Part shown: positions 1 to 5,707 of the stretch, one piece after another
How positions within the stretch are numbered: the stretch's first letter is position 1
Layout of the letters: every line of letters begins with the position of its first letter
Source: CAZXFH01 sp964640055
GTDB taxonomy: Bacteria; Fidelibacterota; UBA2242; JAFGTP01
DNA: 10,708 bases
Direction: 5' to 3'
Assembly (NCBI GenBank): GCA_964640055.1
Contig: CAZXFH010000076.1
Span: 1-10,708, forward strand
Position numbers and translations under genes: made by a program
Notes under the pieces: model-generated
Databases searched by the model: none
Told to the model about the DNA's origin: nothing
What the model saw: the letters and a program-made list of their open reading frames with translations, nothing else

Positions 1-13
1 TTAATATTTTTTT

Positions 14-20
14 AGGAGGT
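14..20 (+). promoter_or_regulatory. Shine-Dalgarno site of the GvpH-like gene
   Basis: The AGGAGGT at 14-20 is a near-perfect anti-Shine-Dalgarno match. It lies four bases before the ATG at 25 and fixes that start. Its strength suggests high translation. Confidence 0.8.
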
Positions 21-24
21 TAGC

Positions 25-555
25 ATGGTAAATAGTGAAAAAAAACAACCCCGTGATAAGCCTGAGATTGATATAAATTTAGGCTTAGGAAATATTTTTA
101 AAGGTATTGGCAACTTTGTTGACCTGATCGGTAGAATGTCGGAAAAAGGCGAGAAATTCGCCGAAAAGACAAAAGAATTCCGCGGTAAAGGTCCCTTAAA
201 AGATTTGAAGGGGGTCTATGGATTTTCGGTCAAAATGGGTTTGGGAGGTGAACCAGAAGTAGAACAATTTGGTAATGTCAAGACTACTACTAGAGGTCCT
301 ACCGTCGAAGAAACACGCGAACCGATTGTTGATGTATTCGATGAGAAAGATGAAATTCGTATAATCGCGGAGATGCCAGGAATAGAGGAAAAGGATATCA
401 GGATTAATGTAAAAGGTGATATTTTAATATTAATGGCGGAAGGTCCGATCAGAAAATATCAAAAGGAAATCCTTCTGCCGACCTCTGTAGAACCAATGCC
501 CATATATCGTTCCCATAAGAATGGATTATTTGAGGTGAAATTCAAGAAAGGGTGA
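25..555 (+). CDS. gvpH: GvpH-like Hsp20/alpha-crystallin small heat-shock protein
   Basis: This 176-residue protein has a C-terminal alpha-crystallin domain at about residues 97-175. It shows the typical AEMPGIEEKDI segment (115-125) and the closing NGLFEVKF strand (about 166-173). The N-terminal half is not that of an ordinary Hsp20. A glycine-rich GLGNIFKGIGNFVDLIG segment leads to KGVYGFSVKMGLGGEP (62-77) and then EETREPIVDVFDE. I know this arrangement from GvpH-type proteins of archaeal and bacterial gas vesicle clusters, where the protein is thought to act as a chaperone or accessory factor for vesicle assembly. Small heat-shock proteins bind unfolding clients without ATP in the cytoplasm. 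No other gvp gene is visible, so any gas vesicle locus would lie left of position 1. The CDC48-type ATPase downstream could be a functional partner. Membership of the Hsp20 superfamily is certain; the GvpH assignment is likely, not proven. Confidence 0.8.
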   Translation: MVNSEKKQPRDKPEIDINLGLGNIFKGIGNFVDLIGRMSEKGEKFAEKTKEFRGKGPLKDLKGVYGFSVKMGLGGEPEVEQFGNVKTTTRGPTVEETREPIVDVFDEKDEIRIIAEMPGIEEKDIRINVKGDILILMAEGPIRKYQKEILLPTSVEPMPIYRSHKNGLFEVKFKKG

Positions 556-861
556 TACCGGTTATCGGTTGGTAAGTAGAATTCCCGGTGCGAACTTTTG
601 GTTCAAAATTATATGAAAGCATTGCACAGCAGAGTTCTGAACGTTAGTAAAATCAAACAATCTATTCGCAATGAGAAAAAAGTTTTTAGGGGGAAACAAA
701 AATTGAAACTATCTGTATACCAATAACGAAGACATTACTGCATGTTAATAAACAAATTTTCAAGTTTTTTTATTAATTAGAATTATTGATTAAATAGATA
801 TCCCCAACCGGGAATAAATGAATAAAACAAAATCCAATAAATTTGAAAGTGTAGTTATAAA
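556..861 (+). other. 306-bp gene-free A+T-rich stretch
   Basis: I see no convincing gene here. A purine-rich AGGGGG near 690 precedes a TTG that opens only a seven-codon frame, and other starts in the region close within about a dozen codons. A weak ACCG/CGGT hairpin at 557-569, just after the GvpH-like stop, has no following T-run, so I do not call it a terminator. The stretch may hold promoters for what follows or be the remains of a lost gene. Confidence 0.5.
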
Positions 862-1047
862 ATGTATGCAATCATTATATTGATCTTGTTATTTCTATTA
901 ATAGCCTATTTAATCGATCCCTTAGCAACAAGCGGTTTCTCAAAGCGATTTACAAGTGGATCTTTAATCCCTATAACAAATGGTGAGCATGAAGTTCGGC
1001 ATAAATTCCTTTTTAAATCCAAGTTAACTAGACAATCAGGACAATAA
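862..1047 (+). CDS. Small hypothetical protein with an N-terminal membrane helix
   Basis: This 61-residue reading frame opens with one strongly hydrophobic stretch (residues 2-18, dominated by Ile and Leu) followed by a polar, basic tail rich in Lys, Arg and Ser. If real, it would be a single-pass membrane peptide with a short soluble tail. I recognise no family. There is no evident Shine-Dalgarno before the ATG (the upstream bases are AGTGTAGTTATAAA), and the region is A+T-rich, so a chance frame is quite possible. It sits between the GvpH-like gene and the CDC48-type gene on the same strand. It could be a leaderless or weakly translated gene, or the remnant of a longer one. Confidence 0.3.
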   Translation: MYAIIILILLFLLIAYLIDPLATSGFSKRFTSGSLIPITNGEHEVRHKFLFKSKLTRQSGQ

Positions 1048-1156
1048 AAATGTATATCATTTTTTATAAGAATAAGGGATTTGATTATTGCAGAAGTAAT
1101 TTATAAAGAATTATTTAATGTCATTATTTTTTAGAAAAAGAAATTAGGTAAGAAAT

Positions 1157-3286
1157 TTGAATAATTCAACACCAATAGCATTAAAAGTGAATGAATCCTT
1201 CAGCAAAGATGTAGGTCGGGGGATTGCGAGAGTAGACCCTGATATCTTGCAACAAATAGGAATTCAGGTGGGTGATATATTAAAAATTGAAGGCAAGCGA
1301 GCGAGCGTTGCCAAAGCAATGCCTACCTACCCGGATATGAGAGGAAAAGGTATCATTCAAATTGATGGATTACTCCGTCATAACGCACATGCCGGAATAG
1401 ATGAAAAGGTGCAAATAACTCCTGTTCAATCTTCTGCAGCAAAAAAAGTCTTTTTAATTCCCTTATCCTTTCCGACATACGGAAGAACCCTGAATTCCCA
1501 TCTTGGCAGTATAATAGAAGGACTTCCGATGGTAGCGGGTGATAAAATCCGGGCGTTTCTTTTCGGTACTTCTGCTCAGGAATTTATTGTTAACCGCACT
1601 ATTCCGGATAATCCAGTGATTATCAATTCGCATACAAGGATAGAAATCGTCGCTGAAGATAAAGCAGAGAAAGTCAGAGAACGTATTTCCTATGAAGATA
1701 TCGGCGGATTATATAAGGAGATAAGGCAAATCCGTGAAATGATAGAACTTCCTCTTAAATATCCCTCCATTTTCAGTCGCCTGGGGATTGATCCTCCCAA
1801 AGGGGTGCTATTGATTGGTGCACCCGGAACAGGTAAAACCTTGATTGCCAGGGCAGTCGCTAATGAGACCGAGGCTTACTTTACCGCAATTAACGGGCCC
1901 GAAATCATCCATAAGTTTTATGGCGAAAGTGAAGCTCAACTGCGGAATGTTTTCCAGGCCGCCCAAAAAAATGCTCCCAGTATCATATTTCTAGACGAAA
2001 TCGATGCCATTGCACCTAAAAGGGAAAAGGTCATCGGTGAAGTTGAAAAAAGAGTGGTGGCGCAGCTGCTGTCCCTAATGGACGGTCTAAAATCGCGGGG
2101 ACAGGTAGTGGTCATTGGGGCAACCAATATACCCAATGTCCTCGATCCAGCCTTGCGGCGGCCTGGTCGTTTTGACCGGGAAATTTCAATTGGAATTCCT
2201 GATCAAAAGGGAAGAAAAGAAATATTAGAAATCCATACCCGGGGAATGCCGCTGGCCGATGATATTAATCTATCACATTTGGCCAACGTAACCCATGGAT
2301 TCAGCGGTGCTGATCTGGAATCGATATGCCGAGAGGCAGCGATGAGCTGCTTACGAAAATTTTTACCAGAGATAGATTTCAATAGAGACTACATTCCTTA
2401 TGATGAGCTTAAAAAATTTAAAGTCTCCCAAGCTGATTTTCTTGTATCACTGAAAGAGATTGAACCCAGTATGATCCGAGAAATTTTTGTTGAAATACCG
2501 AATATTTATTGGAAGGATATTGGCGGTCTGGAGGATGTCAAACATAAACTTATCGAATATATTGAATACCCGTTAAAATATCCGGAACTATTTAGTAAGT
2601 CAGCTATTTATCCTCCTAAGGGAATATTACTCTACGGGAAGCCAGGAACGGGAAAAACTCTCCTGGCAAAAGCAATTGCCACCGAAAGTGATGCTAATTT
2701 TATTTCCGTAAAAGGGCTGGAAATCCTATCCAAATGGATCGGGGAAACAGAACATGGCATCCGAGAGATTTTTAAAAAAGCCAGACAATCTAGCCCCTGC
2801 ATTATTTTTCTAGACGAAATCGATGCGCTTGCTCCATTACGGTCTACGACAGTTCAGGAGTCTGGAGTAATGGAAAGAGCACTCAGTCAGCTCCTCACTG
2901 AGATTGATGGTATCGAAGAATTACGGGGTGTGATATTATTGGGCGCAACCAATCGGATTGATATGATAGACCCTGCTTTACTGCGACCTGGAAGATTAGA
3001 GGTTCATTTGAAACTTCCTGTCCCTGATATGAATACGCGGAGAGCAATTATTGATGTGCATTTAAGAAAAAAACCCATTGATTCTAATATATCAAAGAAC
3101 TGGCTCGCCCAGGAAACCAAGGGATTAGTCGGGGCAGATATTGAGTTTATCATTCGGGGGGCAGCACTGCATGCCATTAATGAGTTTGTTCAATCCAGTG
3201 CCCAAGAATCAACCAAATTTAAGCTAACAAAAAAACATTTTCTATTATCTATGAAAGAGTTTCTTAACAGAGATAAAGCGCTTTAA
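1157..3286 (+). CDS. CDC48/VAT-type two-ring AAA+ ATPase
   Basis: This 709-residue protein has the full CDC48/p97/VAT layout. Residues 1-90 form the double-psi-barrel N subdomain, and about 95-170 the second N subdomain. D1 follows with Walker A GAPGTGKT (221-228), Walker B IIFLDEID (276-283), sensor-1 GATN (321-324) and arginine-finger segment RRPGRFDRE (334-342). D2 has GKPGTGKT (494-501), IIFLDEID (549-556), GATN (596-599) and LRPGRLE (609-615). Both pore loops carry aromatics: KFYGESE in D1 and SKWIGETE in D2. Both rings therefore look active. Such hexamers unfold or extract protein substrates by threading them through the pore. The start must be TTG at 1157: an in-frame TAG lies at 1145-1147, the next Met is at residue 54 inside the N domain, and a weak AGGT (1146-1149) is suitably placed. 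CDC48 proteins are general in archaea but patchy in bacteria. The nearby GvpH-like gene suggests a role in gas-vesicle assembly or turnover, which is an inference. Confidence 0.93.
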   Translation: MNNSTPIALKVNESFSKDVGRGIARVDPDILQQIGIQVGDILKIEGKRASVAKAMPTYPDMRGKGIIQIDGLLRHNAHAGIDEKVQITPVQSSAAKKVFLIPLSFPTYGRTLNSHLGSIIEGLPMVAGDKIRAFLFGTSAQEFIVNRTIPDNPVIINSHTRIEIVAEDKAEKVRERISYEDIGGLYKEIRQIREMIELPLKYPSIFSRLGIDPPKGVLLIGAPGTGKTLIARAVANETEAYFTAINGPEIIHKFYGESEAQLRNVFQAAQKNAPSIIFLDEIDAIAPKREKVIGEVEKRVVAQLLSLMDGLKSRGQVVVIGATNIPNVLDPALRRPGRFDREISIGIPDQKGRKEILEIHTRGMPLADDINLSHLANVTHGFSGADLESICREAAMSCLRKFLPEIDFNRDYIPYDELKKFKVSQADFLVSLKEIEPSMIREIFVEIPNIYWKDIGGLEDVKHKLIEYIEYPLKYPELFSKSAIYPPKGILLYGKPGTGKTLLAKAIATESDANFISVKGLEILSKWIGETEHGIREIFKKARQSSPCIIFLDEIDALAPLRSTTVQESGVMERALSQLLTEIDGIEELRGVILLGATNRIDMIDPALLRPGRLEVHLKLPVPDMNTRRAIIDVHLRKKPIDSNISKNWLAQETKGLVGADIEFIIRGAALHAINEFVQSSAQESTKFKLTKKHFLLSMKEFLNRDKAL

Positions 3287-3525
3287 TGTTTACTGACCGA
3301 AGATGGAAAAACCAGAAGTACATTAATTGTTTTTAAATTTATTTTATACTTTAAAATTAATTAAATTAATGCTATTTACAATTAAGGGATTTTCTGTGAT
3401 ACAGTTAATTAAAAAGAAAGGAAAATGCCAATGGTTATTAACAAAGGGCTACAATTTAGACCGCAATATCACTGTGAGATCACACCCAAAACAATACAAC
3501 ATACCAGCTCAACAGGAGATAAGCA

Positions 3526-4611
3526 ATGACAGAAAAAAAGATCAGAGCATACAATTCTGCTGACCTGCTTAAACCAGGGGAAGAGGTGTCAACAGAGAGT
3601 GAAAAGCAATATTGGGATATTTTCAATATATCAGGCGATGCCATTTTTATATTAGATATGAATGGTAATATTGTGGATGTTAATCCAGCAGCCTGTAAGC
3701 TGTATGGATATTCTCGGGATGAATTTTTTAAGCTGGAACCGGAGGATCTTATTCATTCAGACTATCATTCCTTATTCAATGAGTTTTTTGACAGAATTTT
3801 CCAAGAAGGGGAACTGAGTAGCGAGGCTAAAAATATCCGGAAAGATGGCACTACCATTGACATCGAGGTTCGGTTTAAGACTTTCGAATATAAGAGACAC
3901 AGATATTTATTGAATTTCGTTAGAGATATCACTACGCAAAAGCGGAAATTGGAAAAGCTGGAAAAATATCAATATATGGTTGAATCAGCTCAAGATGCTA
4001 TTTTCTTTAAAGACTTACAAAGCCGCTACATTGTAGTCAATAATAAGACTTTAGAAGTCTTTGGTTTACCTCGTGAGAAAGTTATTGGGAAAAATGATTA
4101 TGAGCTGATGCCTGACCAGAAAGAAGCCCAAAAAAATATTAAAGATGACCAAACTGTTTTTCAGACCGGCAAAACCGCTAAAATTACTAAGCATATGACT
4201 GCTACAAATGGGAAAGAATATTGGTTTCAAGCGGTAAAAGTTCCGCAGTTTGATGTAAAAGGAAATATTGTGGGACTTGTTGGTGTTGCCCGCGACATCA
4301 CTGCGCAAAAGCAGGCGGAGGAAGCAAAGCGTAAAACTGAAGAAAATTACAAGAAAACAATTGAAAATATTTTCAAATTTGTTCCAGAAGGTCTACTGGT
4401 TTTCACAGATAAGGTAAATCTGTCTAAACAGAATAAAGCTTTTCAGGACATTGTAAAAGAATATGCAAATAAGCTAAATTATACAGAGCAAGAATTGACG
4501 GAATTAATTGTAGAACAAGTAAGAAATAGAATAATCAATAAGGATTATGCCAACATCAAGATTTCTCCCAAAAAAGATAGAAAAACGAAAAATAAGCAAA
4601 ATAATTTTTAG
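3526..4611 (+). CDS. PAS-PAS sensor protein: 5' half of a split hybrid histidine kinase
   Basis: This 361-residue protein begins at an ATG behind AGGAGA (about 3513-3518). PAS 1 spans about residues 27-138 and ends with the PAC signature RDITTQKR. PAS 2 spans about 147-262 and ends RDITAQKQAEE. A third PAS starts at about 277 with TIENIFKFVPEGLLVFTD but stops abruptly after IKISPKK (residue 350), followed by 11 unrelated lysine/asparagine-rich residues and a stop. There is no kinase or output domain. The missing second half of this PAS is found at the N-terminus of the kinase at 5708, so the two ORFs were once one gene, now separated by a 1.1-kb insert. PAS domains sense ligands, redox state or light through bound cofactors, but nothing here fixes the ligand. 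No membrane segment is visible, so the protein is cytoplasmic. Alone it could still dimerise or associate with the downstream half. Confidence 0.85.
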   Translation: MTEKKIRAYNSADLLKPGEEVSTESEKQYWDIFNISGDAIFILDMNGNIVDVNPAACKLYGYSRDEFFKLEPEDLIHSDYHSLFNEFFDRIFQEGELSSEAKNIRKDGTTIDIEVRFKTFEYKRHRYLLNFVRDITTQKRKLEKLEKYQYMVESAQDAIFFKDLQSRYIVVNNKTLEVFGLPREKVIGKNDYELMPDQKEAQKNIKDDQTVFQTGKTAKITKHMTATNGKEYWFQAVKVPQFDVKGNIVGLVGVARDITAQKQAEEAKRKTEENYKKTIENIFKFVPEGLLVFTDKVNLSKQNKAFQDIVKEYANKLNYTEQELTELIVEQVRNRIINKDYANIKISPKKDRKTKNKQNNF

Positions 4612-5446
4612 TAAAATATTGGAAATGACTTTGGTAAAATATCTTAATTTTATTGAAAAAACAATAAAACAGAGATCATTTCAAAATTCCAGGATTGAAA
4701 AAAGGGGATTATATTTTGCTAAGATAAAAATTAATCCAACATATTCAGGAAAAATAGGTGGTAAATTAGGGCTGATTTTTAAGGTTCCAGATGATCGTTT
4801 AATTAATATCTATTCAACCGAAGATTTTTTTATGTTAAATAGTAAATCCTATAGGATAGAAGACATCCCACTGGGTAAGAATCTGACAGAACTTAATAAA
4901 AATAAAATAGTATGTTCATTGAATTGGATTAATACCAGAAATAAATTTTCTTTGCATATTTTGGAAAGTCTTCTTGATTTTCAAAGGAAATATTGGTTAT
5001 CCGGTAAAGAAATAGATATAAAACCTTTAACCTTCGCGAAGTTCTTATCATTATATCCATTCCAATATCTTGATAAAAGCCGACTTTCAAGGTTAATTAA
5101 AAATTTACCGGTTATAAACCCTCAAAATCGTCTTATTAATCTTAGAAGCTTGTTTAGATCAAAGAGAAAATATCATGCATACATTATTAAAGAGATAGTA
5201 TCAATTAATCAGGACGAAAATATTCTAAAAGATAAGGATATACAATATCTATTATCTCGAAGAGGGATTCATTTATCTGTTAGAACGATATGTAATTGCA
5301 GAAGATTGCTTAATATTCCAAGCTATAGAGAAAAATTTACCCATTATTACGAGAAGGATATAACTTTTAGCGATTATATCCATATTACATCTCGTTTAAA
5401 AAAAAATTTAATAAAATCCCAGATAAAGCAGGAATTTATGAATTGA
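4547..5446 (+). CDS. Sigma-54 (RpoN)-like DNA-binding protein, front part of a nuclease fusion
   Basis: This is a 299-residue frame. Residues 1-10 overlap the upstream PAS coding in another frame, so the true start is uncertain; ATG at 4625 (residue 27) or TTG at 4619 are alternatives, none with a good SD. Residues 122-250 follow the C-terminal half of sigma-54 in order. A W-I-x-x-R helix (127-131) is followed by LLDFQRKYWLSGKEIDIKPL (142-161), matching sigma-54's VExQxxFFxxGxxxLKPL. Next comes an HTH-like LDKSRLSRL (175-183) and a closing INLRSLF (197-203). The RpoN-box module spans about 207-258: IIKEIVSINQ, LKDKDIQYLLSRRGI and SVRTICNCRR (244-253), against canonical ARRTVAKYRE. The activator-contact region I of sigma-54 is absent, so it cannot be a working sigma factor of the usual type. 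It is very A+T- and Lys-rich. In the -1 frame after an A9 run (5398-5406) the reading continues into a GIY-YIG nuclease. The sigma-54 likeness is read by eye, but many positions agree. Confidence 0.7.
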   Translation: MPTSRFLPKKIEKRKISKIIFSKILEMTLVKYLNFIEKTIKQRSFQNSRIEKRGLYFAKIKINPTYSGKIGGKLGLIFKVPDDRLINIYSTEDFFMLNSKSYRIEDIPLGKNLTELNKNKIVCSLNWINTRNKFSLHILESLLDFQRKYWLSGKEIDIKPLTFAKFLSLYPFQYLDKSRLSRLIKNLPVINPQNRLINLRSLFRSKRKYHAYIIKEIVSINQDENILKDKDIQYLLSRRGIHLSVRTICNCRRLLNIPSYREKFTHYYEKDITFSDYIHITSRLKKNLIKSQIKQEFMN

Positions 5447-5705
5447 GTATCTCTTCAAAGATTGGTTATCCGAATTATAATAGTAAAGTTATATACATAG
5501 GTTCGTCTAAAAATATACGAAAGCGGATAGCTAACTACTCTGGTAGTAAATTAAAAAATATTCATTTAAATTTTATTATAAATAATCATGATGTATTTGT
5601 GCGTTTTTTTTAACTAAAAGTCATATCCTGCTAGAGAAAAAGCTTATTAAAAATTTTAAGAGCATATATGGTGATATACCAAGAGCTAATAGTTTAGGTG
5701 GGTAA
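5398..5705 (+). pseudogene. GIY-YIG endonuclease domain, frameshifted at a T8 run
   Basis: Read in the -1 frame relative to the sigma-54-like ORF, the sequence from the A9 run gives FNKIPDKAGIYELSIS and continues to YIGSSKNIRKRI. The GIY lies at 5431-5439, the YIG at 5494-5502 and the Arg codons at 5518-5526. The frame hits TAA at 5611-5613 straight after a T8 run (5604-5611). One further -1 shift restores LTKSHILLEKKLIKNFKSIY and then GDIPRANSLGG, ending at TAA 5703-5705. This supplies the conserved Glu (5634-5636) and the late Asn of the GIY-YIG fold. All hallmark residues are therefore present: GIY, YIG, Arg, Glu and Asn. GIY-YIG domains are metal-dependent DNA-cleaving modules of homing endonucleases such as I-TevI and of some repair and restriction enzymes. 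The breaks may be real mutations, sequencing errors in homopolymers, or sites of -1 frameshifting or transcriptional slippage. It was probably one polypeptide with the upstream sigma-54-like part. Confidence 0.75.
5696..5701 (+). promoter_or_regulatory. Insert-borne ribosome binding site for the kinase half
   Basis: AGGTGG lies six bases before the ATG at 5708 and overlaps the last codons of the GIY-YIG reading frame (stop 5703-5705). An in-frame TAG at 5690-5692 excludes any longer kinase start. The insert therefore seems to give the severed 3' half of the host gene its own translation start, coupled to the end of nuclease translation. Confidence 0.55.
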
Positions 5706-5707
5706 TT

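Noticed and set aside
557..569. ACCG/CGGT hairpin as a terminator after the GvpH-like gene
   Set aside because: The stem is only four pairs and no T-run follows.
1081..1107. TTGATT and TATAAA as a promoter for the CDC48-type gene
   Set aside because: The spacing is only 15 bases and such matches are frequent in this A+T-rich stretch.
3327..3563. 78-codon frame on the plus strand between the CDC48 gene and the PAS gene
   Set aside because: It runs through an A+T-rich gap, resembles nothing, has no SD and overlaps the well-supported start at 3526.
4570..4576. AAAAAAG slippery heptamer as a programmed -1 site joining the PAS ORF to the sigma-54-like ORF
   Set aside because: The phase is wrong (the zero frame reads AAA AAA G), and -1 would lead to a different frame from the sigma-54-like ORF, which needs +1.
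4547..5446. A true housekeeping sigma-54 factor (rpoN)
   Set aside because: It lacks the N-terminal activator region I, its RpoN box is degenerate (SVRTICNCRR), and it sits inside another gene, fused to a nuclease.
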